Shown: positions 15,718 through 23,333 of the stretch, in pieces
How the letters are laid out: each line of letters begins with the position of its first letter
Numbering within the stretch: the stretch's first letter is position 1
Source: UBA1737 sp964541525
GTDB lineage: Bacteria; Bacillota_I; Bacilli_A; ML615J-28; CAG-313
Assembly (NCBI GenBank): GCA_964541525.1
Contig: CAZIQF010000027.1
Span: 1-25,862 of the forward strand
Reading direction: 5' to 3'
Length of the DNA: 25,862 nt
Translations under genes and position numbers: made by a program
Notes under the pieces: generated by a model
What the model was told of the DNA's origin: nothing
What the model saw: the letters and a program-made list of their open reading frames with translations, nothing else
The model's database searches: none

Positions 15718-17510
15718 TATTCATCTACCTCCTTATAGTATTCAGCTTGCATATTAAACAGTTTCTTATATTCACTATCTATACTCATTAATTCATTATG
15801 TGTTCCAACTTCAAGTAATTCTCCTTTTTCTAAAAAGAATATTCTATCACAGAATTTTGTTGATGAAAGTCTATGTGAAATAAATATAGCTGAATGGTTA
15901 TTAATAATTTTATTCAAATTCATATACAATTCAGATTCTGCTATCGGATCAAGTGCACTAGTTGGTTCATCTAAAATTACAAATGGAGCGTTCTTGTAAA
16001 TAGCTCTTGCAATCGATAATTTTTGACTCTCACCACCTGATAACTCAACACCTGTATCATCCATATCACGAGTAATAATTGTATCAACACCATTTTTTAA
16101 ACTTTCTATTTTTTGTGTTAAGCCAGCGAGATTCAGTGACATGTATAATTTTTCATCATCTATATTCCCAATTGTCTCCATAGCAATATTTTCTTTTATA
16201 CTGACCGCATAATGATTAGAATCTTGGAAAACAGGAGCAATTAGTTTTATTAAGCTTTCTCTATCTATCTCATTTATATTTACTCCATTAATAAGGATTT
16301 CTCCTTCAGTTGGATGATAAAATCCACAAATAAGTTTTATTAGGGTTGTTTTCCCTGCACCATTATGCCCAACAAGTGCTATTCGTTCACCTTTCTTAAT
16401 TTTAAACGAGATATTCTTTAGTGTATAACCTTCTTGCATGTAGTAACTATAGCTTACATTTTTAAATTCAATTTCTACCTCATCTGCTACAAGAGGTTTA
16501 GTATCACTATTAAATGATAAATCTAATGTTTCAAATTTTCGATAATCATTAACCTGTAAACTATATGATAAGTTATTACTATAATTATTTATTATGACTG
16601 TCAACGATCTTGATAGTGTTCTAATTGACGCAATAATAAAAGTAAAATCAGCAATACTCATATTATTGTTAATTACTTCATAAATCATAAATGAATATAA
16701 TGCGACTTCATCTAATATATGTATTAAATTAATTATTGTGCCTAATATATTAGATCTAATTTCTTCTTTTTTATAAAGTTTCATATATTCATCAATAGTC
16801 TTTTGTCTTTCCATATCTATAAACTTATCCATTTCATAAATACGTAAATCTTTTCCTATTGTCAAATTTTTAGATATATTATTTGTATAACTAATTTTTC
16901 TCCATATACCAGGTGTTTTATCATGAAAGTTTTCCTTTTCTTTTTTAGTATTATAACTTGTTAATAATAATTTTATAATTGCTAATAAAACAATTATTAC
17001 TATTAACCAAATACTTACTCTTAATATTATTCCACAACCAATTATAAAAGTAATTACTTTACTAATAGTCGTAAACATATTTGTATATAACCCTATAAAT
17101 CCACTTCTTGTTCCTAGTGCACGTGATCCTTTTTCAAAAGCATCTTGTGATTCTGGTTGTTCAAATTTTTCATAATCAGTTTTTAGTGAGTTCAAATGAT
17201 ATGCTCTTGTAAATAGCGCAGATAATTTTCGTGCTCTATAAGATTGATCTCTCCAACATGCCTGATTAATGAAAACTAAAATCATTACACTTACTACAAC
17301 AATTAGTACTTTTAGTATTAATTCTTTAAAACTTAAATTTTGTTCAATAGCTTCTATTGCCATCTTTAATATATATGGATACATAAAAACAACTAATGCA
17401 GAAATTATTGTATGTATTATAGTCTCAAAAACAAATATTTTATCAATTTTATAAATCTTCTTTAGTGAGTAAAAGAAGTTTTTTATAATATTTGGTTTAT
17501 CTAAATTCAT
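15717..17510 (-). CDS. ABC exporter half-transporter (membrane + ATPase), first of pair
   Basis: 597 residues with a six-helix membrane domain (FVFETIIHTIISALVVFMY, then VLIVVVSVMILVFIN) and an ATPase with Walker A GHNGAGKT (381-388), Q-loop VFQDS (about 427-431), signature LSGGE (490-494), Walker B FVILDEP (510-516) and His546. Both ATP sites of the pair keep all key residues. Starts with AAAGGAG eight bases before the ATG, only 15 bp after the upstream ATPase gene, and overlaps the next exporter by one base. The pattern matches heterodimeric exporters of the LmrCD/BmrCD type, which handle drugs or peptides; here the 21-residue peptide gene at the head of the operon is the likely cargo. Confidence 0.85.
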   Translation of the reverse strand: MNLDKPNIIKNFFYSLKKIYKIDKIFVFETIIHTIISALVVFMYPYILKMAIEAIEQNLSFKELILKVLIVVVSVMILVFINQACWRDQSYRARKLSALFTRAYHLNSLKTDYEKFEQPESQDAFEKGSRALGTRSGFIGLYTNMFTTISKVITFIIGCGIILRVSIWLIVIIVLLAIIKLLLTSYNTKKEKENFHDKTPGIWRKISYTNNISKNLTIGKDLRIYEMDKFIDMERQKTIDEYMKLYKKEEIRSNILGTIINLIHILDEVALYSFMIYEVINNNMSIADFTFIIASIRTLSRSLTVIINNYSNNLSYSLQVNDYRKFETLDLSFNSDTKPLVADEVEIEFKNVSYSYYMQEGYTLKNISFKIKKGERIALVGHNGAGKTTLIKLICGFYHPTEGEILINGVNINEIDRESLIKLIAPVFQDSNHYAVSIKENIAMETIGNIDDEKLYMSLNLAGLTQKIESLKNGVDTIITRDMDDTGVELSGGESQKLSIARAIYKNAPFVILDEPTSALDPIAESELYMNLNKIINNHSAIFISHRLSSTKFCDRIFFLEKGELLEVGTHNELMSIDSEYKKLFNMQAEYYKEVDE

Positions 17511-17525
17511 TAGTATAACTCTCCT

Positions 17526-19250
17526 TTAACTTATAAATTCAAAACGAATTCCTCTTAATCTATTTATACAACTTATGATATCTTGTTTGCGTATCTCATC
17601 AAACCATACATTACACTTAAAATTATACTGTGAAATAATTTGCTGTATTGATTCATCAAACATTTTAATATTTCTATACAAAATGCTATCAATTATATCA
17701 TCATCCCAAAATTCACTTCTTGATAATATTAACTGCATTATATAAGCCAAATAGTTTATTTGACTATCAGAAATTAATGTTGATATAAACTTGATATCAG
17801 CTTGATATTCATCAATAACAATATTTTTACTTTTATCATTTGCAACAAAATTAAAATAGTTAAACATCTCTTTTGATTTAAAATTAGTTATTTTTCGTTT
17901 TGATATAAAATTTGTCTTATCTGGCTCCTCTACAACTTTCATTAAATCTAATGTTTTAACAAAACTTGTTATGTCTTTAGGTATATAGTCTTCTAATAAA
18001 ATTACACAATTAGCATAATTCAAATATACGCTTGAACCACCTATTACTAATATAGTTGACGCATCATAATCATTATATATTTCTTTAATCCTATTAGTAA
18101 ATGGTATTATTGGATCATTTTTCACAACTAAATGCATATTATAATCTCTTATCATAAAATTAGTTGCACTTCTATCTTCATCAATTAAAAGTAACTTACT
18201 TTCACAGTTAATTGCTTCTATAATATTTACTGCTTGTGAAATACTTCCACTTGCATCTTGCGTTGAAAAGTTATGAATCCCTTCACTTAATGGAATATAC
18301 TCATAAAATGGTGAAATATCAGTATTTGTGACATATCTACCATCTTCAGCGCAAATCTTCATAGCAGAATCATCAGTAATACAATATTCTCTTCCATCCC
18401 CATACTCATGATTATAAACACCCATTTCAATAGCTTCAAGTAAAGTAGTTTTGCCAGAGTAACCACCACCAGTAATAACAGTTATTCCTTTTTTAATTCC
18501 CATTCCTAAAATCTTTGTACCATCATTTAACTTGATTAATGTTTCAAGTGACTTTGGTGATATAAATTTAGTTGCATCTTCTAATGGTTTATTAGTTCCT
18601 TCTTTTCTTGGTAAAATACTATCATTAGCAATAAACGTAACTAAATTATTTTCCTTAATGTATCTTCTAATTTCTTGTTGATTTAAGTAAATGCCAACAT
18701 TTTTATTTAATTCCTCTTTGTTAATAGACTCTATTTTTTTTGATACTACAGAAATAATTTCTTTGATTGCCTTAAAAGTACTTTTACCATTAATAAAAGT
18801 ATTATTTATAAGTGGAACAACAAATATTAATTTATAATGAAATACCTTCTTTTTAAAATCGTAAGTAATACCATTTCTTTTAATTATAATTTCATTTGTT
18901 TTTTGGGACTCCACATATGGCTTTTCTCTAGTACTCTTATTTTTGTTAAAATATTCATCATTAATTTTATTAACGTCTTCAAACAAAGACTTTAAAACGT
19001 AATGTTCAAATGCTACTATATTATCAGTATTTATATTATCACTAATATATGTTTTAGGAATTTCAATATTTAAAATAAGTTTTTCAGGATTTCTATGAGA
19101 TGTTCCAAAAAACCAAAATTTCAATCCTAAAAATTCATATTCTAATATTTTGTAATCATCTATTTTACTTAACCTGTCTAAATATAGTTCATCAATTCTA
19201 TTTTTATTTTGAGCATGTAATTTAGCTAAATAATTTTTTAATAAATTCAT
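17526..19250 (-). CDS. Predicted ATPase of the ABC class (COG3044, ABC_ATPase/MRB1590-like)
   Basis: 574 residues, soluble. Family features: an N-terminal RNA-binding-like domain (about 1-240, with FWFFGTSHRNP and VIFI-like 'NLVTFIANDSILPR'), Walker A GGGYSGKTT (261-269), 'YCITDDSAMKICAEDGR' (290-305), a degenerate signature in 'TQDASGSISQA' (330-340), Walker B LLLIDEDRSATNFM (353-366) and 'LVIGGSSVYLNYANCVILL' (401-419). These match the ABC-ATPase family related to trypanosome MRB1590, a nucleotide-binding protein of the mitochondrial RNA-editing machinery; bacterial members have no settled function. It lacks membrane segments, so it is not the transporter's own ATPase. Position between the peptide gene and the exporters suggests a role in maturation, immunity or control of the peptide (inference). 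AGGAG about 11 bases before the ATG. Confidence 0.75.
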   Translation of the reverse strand: MNLLKNYLAKLHAQNKNRIDELYLDRLSKIDDYKILEYEFLGLKFWFFGTSHRNPEKLILNIEIPKTYISDNINTDNIVAFEHYVLKSLFEDVNKINDEYFNKNKSTREKPYVESQKTNEIIIKRNGITYDFKKKVFHYKLIFVVPLINNTFINGKSTFKAIKEIISVVSKKIESINKEELNKNVGIYLNQQEIRRYIKENNLVTFIANDSILPRKEGTNKPLEDATKFISPKSLETLIKLNDGTKILGMGIKKGITVITGGGYSGKTTLLEAIEMGVYNHEYGDGREYCITDDSAMKICAEDGRYVTNTDISPFYEYIPLSEGIHNFSTQDASGSISQAVNIIEAINCESKLLLIDEDRSATNFMIRDYNMHLVVKNDPIIPFTNRIKEIYNDYDASTILVIGGSSVYLNYANCVILLEDYIPKDITSFVKTLDLMKVVEEPDKTNFISKRKITNFKSKEMFNYFNFVANDKSKNIVIDEYQADIKFISTLISDSQINYLAYIMQLILSRSEFWDDDIIDSILYRNIKMFDESIQQIISQYNFKCNVWFDEIRKQDIISCINRLRGIRFEFIS

Positions 19251-19280
19251 ATACTTTTAATCTCCTAATTAAATATTTAT

Positions 19281-19315
19281 AAAATAAAAAACACTCCAAT
19301 AAATTAGAAGTGTTT
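19281..19315 (-). terminator. Attenuating terminator between the peptide gene and the ATPase gene
   Basis: AAACACTTC (19307-19315) pairs with GGAGTGTTT (19289-19297), nine pairs with one G-U, followed by a T-rich run (TTTTTTATTTT). It lies about 33 nt after the peptide stop and 40 nt before the ATPase start. No promoter is visible between them, so downstream genes should depend on read-through, giving more peptide mRNA than exporter mRNA. Confidence 0.7.
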
Positions 19316-19347
19316 AAATTTTAAAAGTATATTACAATTAATAAAAC

Positions 19348-19413
19348 TTAACAAACTACAGTTACACAAAAGAAACTGATTACTTCTAATTTATGTTCAT
19401 TTATATTTTTCAT
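19348..19413 (-). CDS. 21-residue Cys-containing peptide, putative secreted peptide precursor
   Basis: The sequence starts MKNINEHKLE and ends with the hydrophobic tail VISFFCVTVVC, so Cys16 and Cys21 enclose VTVV and the last residue is Cys. It has an excellent ribosome site (AAAGGAG nine bases before the ATG) and a consensus promoter (19457-19485), and is followed by an attenuator and then the ATPase and two exporters. This is the usual order for bacteriocin or signal-peptide operons. There is no GG leader-cleavage motif and no LanM, radical SAM, YcaO or AgrB gene in the window. Alternatives: a disulfide- or thioether-bridged bacteriocin, a cysteine-ended pheromone, or a regulatory leader peptide. 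The charged N-terminus and sticky tail would fit a leader/core split near residue 10. No family recognised. Confidence 0.7.
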   Translation of the reverse strand: MKNINEHKLEVISFFCVTVVC

Positions 19414-19456
19414 AGTAATCAACTCCTTTCAAGTAATTTTTATATTTGCTATAATT

Positions 19457-19485
19457 ATTATAACAAAGTAAATAAATAATGTAAA
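19457..19485 (-). promoter_or_regulatory. Promoter of the peptide-ATPase-exporter operon
   Basis: TTTACA (19480-19485), 17 bp, TATAAT (19457-19462) on the minus strand. The leader to the peptide ATG is about 37 nt. Confidence 0.75.
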
Positions 19486-19490
19486 GTATT

Positions 19491-19534
19491 TTGTTTTTTT
19501 ATGCTAATACTTTTGTTTTTTTATGTTAATACTT
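19491..19534 (-). repeat. Two tandem 22-bp repeats just upstream of the peptide promoter
   Basis: 19491-19512 and 19513-19534 are identical except for one base. On the minus strand each reads AAGTATTA-(A/G)-CATAAAAAAACAA. They abut the -35 box, five bases away, and 22 bp is close to two helical turns, so bound proteins would lie on the same face. Probably an activator or repressor site, or an A-tract UP-like element. Confidence 0.55.
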
Positions 19535-19582
19535 TTTCAAAATGATACAATTCCTTTAATATTTATAATCGATTACACTAAC

Positions 19583-19612
19583 ATTATACATGAATGTTTT
19601 CACACTAAACAA
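19583..19612 (-). promoter_or_regulatory. Possible second, upstream promoter
   Basis: TTGTTT (19607-19612), 18 bp, TATAAT (19583-19588), minus strand, at the downstream edge of repeat copy B, where the other copies carry their cassette promoter. It would read through the 22-bp repeats into the peptide operon. Confidence 0.35.
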
Positions 19613-19660
19613 TAAATCAAATCTCGAGTGTTATTCAACTACAGGTTGAAATAGTTTTTT

Positions 19661-19860
19661 AGGTTCGAGTCCCGTTGGAACCAAAGGTTCGAATCTCCAC
19701 GAAGGCAGGTTCGAGTCCGTTGTCAGTATCCCAAGGTGTTTAAATCTAAATGTTTCATAAATGAATAAAAAAATAGGATATTCTAACCATATTTGGTTAA
19801 AATACCCTGTAAAATCAAAAAAAATTAGCCTTACGCAGAAGACTAATCGATTTACTTTAA
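19661..19860 (-). repeat. Dispersed cassette repeat, copy B (diverged)
   Basis: Carries three T-arm-like GTTCGA pieces (starting near 19663, 19687 and 19709), the conserved GTTTAAATCTAAATGTTTCATAAAT block (19738-19762, quoted here only as a block containing TAAATCTAAATGTTTCATAA), and two terminators with different stem sequence but the same shape. The TGGAAA promoter of the other copies is replaced by a different one. It separates the AAA ATPase gene from the peptide operon. The interval 19861-19966 shows nothing else. Confidence 0.6.
19764..19847 (-). terminator. Tandem intrinsic terminators in repeat copy B
   Basis: The first is ATTAGTCTT (19839-19847) / AAGGCTAAT (19824-19832) followed by T8. 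The second (19776-19807) has TAACCA / TGGTTA inside TATT / AATA and is followed by T7. Compared with copies A, C and D, bases have changed on both sides of the stems so that pairing is kept. Confidence 0.7.
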
Positions 19861-19966
19861 TGTGTCAGTACTATACGATTGTAAGTTTTGTAGTACCTGT
19901 ACACTATGGACTTGACAATAAGTTGTTAATTTTCATTTTTAACCTAATTTAATACTATTACTTTAA

Positions 19967-19999
19967 GAAAAAATGAACTTAAAATACATATTTAAGTCC
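19967..19999 (-). terminator. Intrinsic terminator after the first DUF4143 ATPase gene
   Basis: GGACTTAAA / TTTAAGTTC form a stem with one bulge around TATGTA, followed by ATTTTTTC on the minus strand, 11 bases beyond the stop at 20011. Confidence 0.6.
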
Positions 20000-20010
20000 A
20001 CCTTTAATTC

Positions 20011-21366
20011 TTACTTTAAAGCACTAATATCAATGTTTACAATTTGACTTTCTACATCTTTTTTCTTTTCAAAAAACATTATCATATAAATTGGTAAATA
20101 TATTCTATTATTAATACATTCTATATTACCTTGGCATAATGTATATGCTTTATTAATATTGTAAGAGTCATTATTTAATAAATTTTCTAATGCTACATGT
20201 CTCTTATAATCTTTACCAGACTTTACCTCAATAGGTAGAACTTCTGTACCATTTTCAATTATAAAATCTACTTCACCATTTTTTTTACTATTATAATAAA
20301 ATAAATTATAATTATGAGATTTGAGTTCTTGTGCTACTACATTTTCATATATTGATCCATAATTAACATTTATATCATTATTCAAGATTCTAACCACATT
20401 ATCACTATATAGATAATGACATAGTAGTCCAGTATCACATAAAAATAATTTAAACAATGTTCTTTCTTTACTAGCAAGTAATGGATAAATAGGATTATCA
20501 ACATTATATGTAAATAAACCTATATTACTATTTAATAACCATACAAAGGAATCTTCATATTGATAAAATCTGCCTTTTTCATTTAAGTTTTTTAAAATAA
20601 ATCTTTTATTGGGATTATTTAATTCACTAGGAATTAAAGAATAAATATCTTTTACTAATAAAGTTTTTTCTTTTGTATATTTAGAAATATCAAGTTTATA
20701 TAATTTATCAATTGATTCATGTAAATAATAAACATCTTGTAAATTAGAAGTTTCTATAAACTTAGCTACCACTTCTGGAAATCCGCCAACAATGGTATAT
20801 AGGTTAAATAAGTTAATCATTTGCTTATTCACTATGTCATCAATTGGAATTAAATCTCTAAATTGTTTTTCTAAATAATTAATAGTATCATTTGAAACCC
20901 CATTTGCAATGCAAAATTCTTCAAAATCTAGTGGATACATTTCTAATATATCTAGATAACCAACTGGTAAAGAATCAATATTTTTATAACTAATTCCAAG
21001 TAGTGATCCACTAAAAATATATCTATATGAACCGTCTTCAACTAGAAATTTTACTTTTGTAACAACATCGCTTACAGCTTGCACTTCATCTATGAAGATA
21101 ATAGTTTCTCCTTTTATTAAAGGACTTGTAGCAAGTGCACTAATTTTAATCAATAATTCTTTAGCATTACTAATAGTTTCAAATGCTTGCTTAGCTAAAT
21201 CATTTTCATATAAATTAAATTCAATATACGACTGAGCATTATTTTTTAAAAACTCTCTAATAAGATAAGTTTTACCAATTTGTCTTGCTCCATCAATCAA
21301 TAAAGCATTTTTATTAGTAGAATCAAACCATTTTTTTATGTCTTTATAAGCTTTTCTGAATAACAT
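20011..21366 (-). CDS. AAA ATPase with DUF4143 nuclease-like C-terminus (1)
   Basis: 451 residues. Walker A GARQIGKT (26-33), Walker B IIFIDEVQ (89-96), a sensor-like FSGSLLG (118-124), 'LEMYPLDFEEF' (141-151), 'FNLYTIVGGFPEVV' (187-200) and 'LCDTGLLCHYL' (309-319) are the standard landmarks of the AAA_14/DUF4143 family. The C-terminus has a PD-(D/E)xK-like core: GEVDF (Asp367), then PIEVKSG (Glu380, Lys382). These proteins are widespread, often present in many copies and of unknown function; suggested roles include DNA binding and defence. A single-gene unit with its own terminator and a promoter inside a 33-bp direct repeat (21378-21423). AGAGGTG lies about six bases before the ATG. Confidence 0.85.
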   Translation of the reverse strand: MLFRKAYKDIKKWFDSTNKNALLIDGARQIGKTYLIREFLKNNAQSYIEFNLYENDLAKQAFETISNAKELLIKISALATSPLIKGETIIFIDEVQAVSDVVTKVKFLVEDGSYRYIFSGSLLGISYKNIDSLPVGYLDILEMYPLDFEEFCIANGVSNDTINYLEKQFRDLIPIDDIVNKQMINLFNLYTIVGGFPEVVAKFIETSNLQDVYYLHESIDKLYKLDISKYTKEKTLLVKDIYSLIPSELNNPNKRFILKNLNEKGRFYQYEDSFVWLLNSNIGLFTYNVDNPIYPLLASKERTLFKLFLCDTGLLCHYLYSDNVVRILNNDINVNYGSIYENVVAQELKSHNYNLFYYNSKKNGEVDFIIENGTEVLPIEVKSGKDYKRHVALENLLNNDSYNINKAYTLCQGNIECINNRIYLPIYMIMFFEKKKDVESQIVNIDISALK

Positions 21367-21377
21367 GTTATCACCTC

Positions 21378-21423
21378 TTGCATTTTTACAACTATATTAT
21401 ATCACATAAATTGCATTTTTACA
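21378..21423 (-). promoter_or_regulatory. Promoter flanked by 13-bp direct repeats, 33-bp period
   Basis: TTGCATTTTTACA occurs at 21378-21390 and exactly again at 21411-21423. The 20 bp between them contains TATAAT (21396-21401, minus strand). One copy would cover the -35 region and the other overlaps the ribosome-site side. Same core (ACTATATTATATCAC) and same 33-bp period as at 23334-23411. Confidence 0.6.
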
Positions 21424-21503
21424 TCTAAAATAAATATAGTTTTATTCATTTTCCAACCTTATTAAAACACACATTTTTTTAAAATATACGTTTTATATTT
21501 TAT

Positions 21504-21544
21504 CACCAACTTTATTATTATATGAGTTGGTAATAAAAGTTGGT
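21504..21544. repeat. Inverted repeat ACCAACTTTATTA / TAATAAAAGTTGGT
   Basis: Two arms of 13-14 bases with one extra base on one side, in a gene-free interval; an extra GTTGGT sits in the loop. No T-run follows on either strand. It may be an operator or the trace of an element. Confidence 0.35.
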
Positions 21545-21641
21545 ATTAATTGAATCGATAAATAATTTTATTTATCTTATTTTTCTATAATACTTTTTTA
21601 AACGTTTAAAAAACTTTAAAGCACTAAATCAAATTCACTTT

Positions 21642-21839
21642 TCATAAATTCCAGCTTTTAGTAGTGCAGAGGTTTATACATAAGACTATATTAGTTCTAT
21701 CTCTCCACTCTCTATATCTATATCCATTTGGACATACTATATAAGCTAAATATTTATATTTATATTTATGCACTAAACTACCTATTTTTATATTATTTTC
21801 ATCTAAATTAAGGTCATCAACTCCGTAGTAAACACATGT
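21642..21839 (-). pseudogene. Gene remnant (about 65 codons) truncated by a repeat element
   Basis: Open minus frame ending at TGA 21642 and reading VYYGVDDLNLDENNIKIGS, HKYKYKYLAYIVCPNGYRY, REWRDRTNIVLCINL. The composition looks coding, but no start codon exists and the frame runs at its 5' end straight into the inverted-repeat element at 21842-21943. Probably the 3' end of a gene cut off by, or lost together with, that insertion. Family not recognised. Confidence 0.35.
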
Positions 21840-21841
21840 GG

Positions 21842-21943
21842 CATTACGACAAAAAGTGCTTTTTTAATGTTTTACAAATCAGAAAGTGAGCTTTTCTTAA
21901 TTTACAAAACAAAAAGTGTTAAATGTATCTTTTTGACGTAATG
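21842..21943. repeat. CATTACGACAAAAAG inverted-repeat element, copy 2 (two internal units)
   Basis: CATTACGACAAAAAG (21842-21856) faces CTTTTTGACGTAATG (21929-21943), arms of 15 bp with one mismatch. Between them are two 30-bp-type units ending in TTTACAAATC and TTTACAAAAC. No coding capacity. It begins 36 bp past the stop of the gene at 21980, and the arms could fold as a long hairpin in that transcript. Confidence 0.65.
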
Positions 21944-21979
21944 ACCTTATTTTACATATAAAACAAAAATATCATTATA

Positions 21980-23317
21980 TTATAAACAAAATGCCATATA
22001 ATAAGGTAAATATGTTATATTATCTTCTACTTTAATATCTCCATCATGTAATACATATAATGTTCCTATTTTTTTGTTAAATGTGTTTTTAAATTTTGTT
22101 AATGAAGAGATAGTATAGTTATTAGTAGATTTAACTTCAACTGGACATACTTTATTATTATGTCTAATTAAAAAGTCAATTTCCATTACTGTAGTTTTTA
22201 ATTCTTTATCAGTTTTTTTATAATAGTAAATATTATGTCCATTTGCTTTTAATAATTGTGACACAACATTCTCTATAATCATGCCCTCATTTATATGAAG
22301 TTTATCAAACAATATTGCTTCGTATAATTCGTTTTCAAGATAATCTTTATTTTTATAAGCAAGTGATACAAGTAATCCAGTATCTCCCATATAGCATTTA
22401 AAAGAAGGATCATTAGTTGATAAGTTAAATGCAACACTAGGATCACTAACGTTTTCCGCAATATTAACAATCATTGCTTCATTTAACCATCTAACGGGGC
22501 CTTTGTATTCTCTACGTCTGGCACCATTAATGTGAGATAAAACAAATTGTTTATCATGTTTAGAAAGTTCTGATGGAATATGTAGGAAGATATTTTTCAC
22601 ATACGTAGGGTTTTCTTCATCTTGTGTTTCAATATCATTTTCATATAGATTTAAAATATTTTGTTTAACAAAGTCTACTTTACCAAAATCTTTTGAAGTC
22701 GCATATTCAACTACTGCTTGTGGCATTCCTCCGACAAGAAGATATTCTCGAAAACTTTTCATTATATCTTTATTAATTTTTCCAAGGGGTTTCAATCTAT
22801 TGTAGTGCTCTTTTATTACATCAATTGTAATATCATCATTCATAGCCCACATAAATTCTTCAAAATCCATTGGTAATACTTCTATTGTATATTCTTCTGA
22901 TGGTATTAGTATATCTTTACTCTTTTTAGTTATAGAAGCAAGTGAACCTGTTTCCACAAAATCATATCTTTTATCTTCAAGTAATGTTTTCAATGCTTGT
23001 CTAGCTTCAGGAAATAACTGTATTTCATCTAAAATAATTAATGATTCTCTTACGTATAATCTAGTTTTATAAAAAATTTGTAACTTATTAAAAAGGTAAT
23101 CTAAATCTTCTAAAGAATTAACAAATAATTCTTTAATTTCATTAGGCGCTTTATCAAATCTAATTTCAATAAATGACTTATATTCTTCCTTACCTAACTT
23201 TAAAGCAAGAGTCGATTTTCCAACACGTCTAGCTCCTTTTAAAAACAAAGCATAATTAGGAGCATATTCATTTTTCCATTTAAGCATTTTATCATAAACT
23301 TTTCTTTTGAATTCCAT
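21980..23317 (-). CDS. AAA ATPase with DUF4143 nuclease-like C-terminus (2)
   Basis: 445 residues, paralogous to the gene at 20011-21366 but well diverged. Walker A GARRVGKS (28-35), Walker B LIILDEIQ (93-100), 'VETGSLAS' (121-128), 'EVLPMDFEEFMWA' (146-158), 'YLLVGGMPQAVVEY' (192-205), 'YMGDTGLLVSLAY' (309-321), and the C-terminal PD-(D/E)xK-like core MEIDFLI (Asp381) with CPVEVKS (Glu394, Lys396). All key residues are kept. Start supported by AAAGG nine bases upstream. Its promoter region holds three copies of a 12-bp near-palindrome at a 33-bp period, suggesting tight, perhaps self-, regulation. The function of the family is unknown. Confidence 0.85.
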   Translation of the reverse strand: MEFKRKVYDKMLKWKNEYAPNYALFLKGARRVGKSTLALKLGKEEYKSFIEIRFDKAPNEIKELFVNSLEDLDYLFNKLQIFYKTRLYVRESLIILDEIQLFPEARQALKTLLEDKRYDFVETGSLASITKKSKDILIPSEEYTIEVLPMDFEEFMWAMNDDITIDVIKEHYNRLKPLGKINKDIMKSFREYLLVGGMPQAVVEYATSKDFGKVDFVKQNILNLYENDIETQDEENPTYVKNIFLHIPSELSKHDKQFVLSHINGARRREYKGPVRWLNEAMIVNIAENVSDPSVAFNLSTNDPSFKCYMGDTGLLVSLAYKNKDYLENELYEAILFDKLHINEGMIIENVVSQLLKANGHNIYYYKKTDKELKTTVMEIDFLIRHNNKVCPVEVKSTNNYTISSLTKFKNTFNKKIGTLYVLHDGDIKVEDNITYLPYYMAFCL

Positions 23318-23333
23318 AACATATTACCTTTCT

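Noticed and set aside
13945..19413. Lanthipeptide, sactipeptide, lasso or agr-type system
   Set aside because: No LanM/LanBC, radical SAM, B1/B2/C lasso enzymes, YcaO or AgrB in the window, and neither exporter carries a C39 peptidase domain.
19661..19720. tRNA gene cluster
   Set aside because: Only T-arm-like pieces are present; no D-arm, anticodon arm or matching acceptor stem could be found around them.
19761..19952. Plus-strand ORF of 63 aa
   Set aside because: Lies across the terminators and conserved block of repeat copy B; no ribosome site and no coding-like composition.
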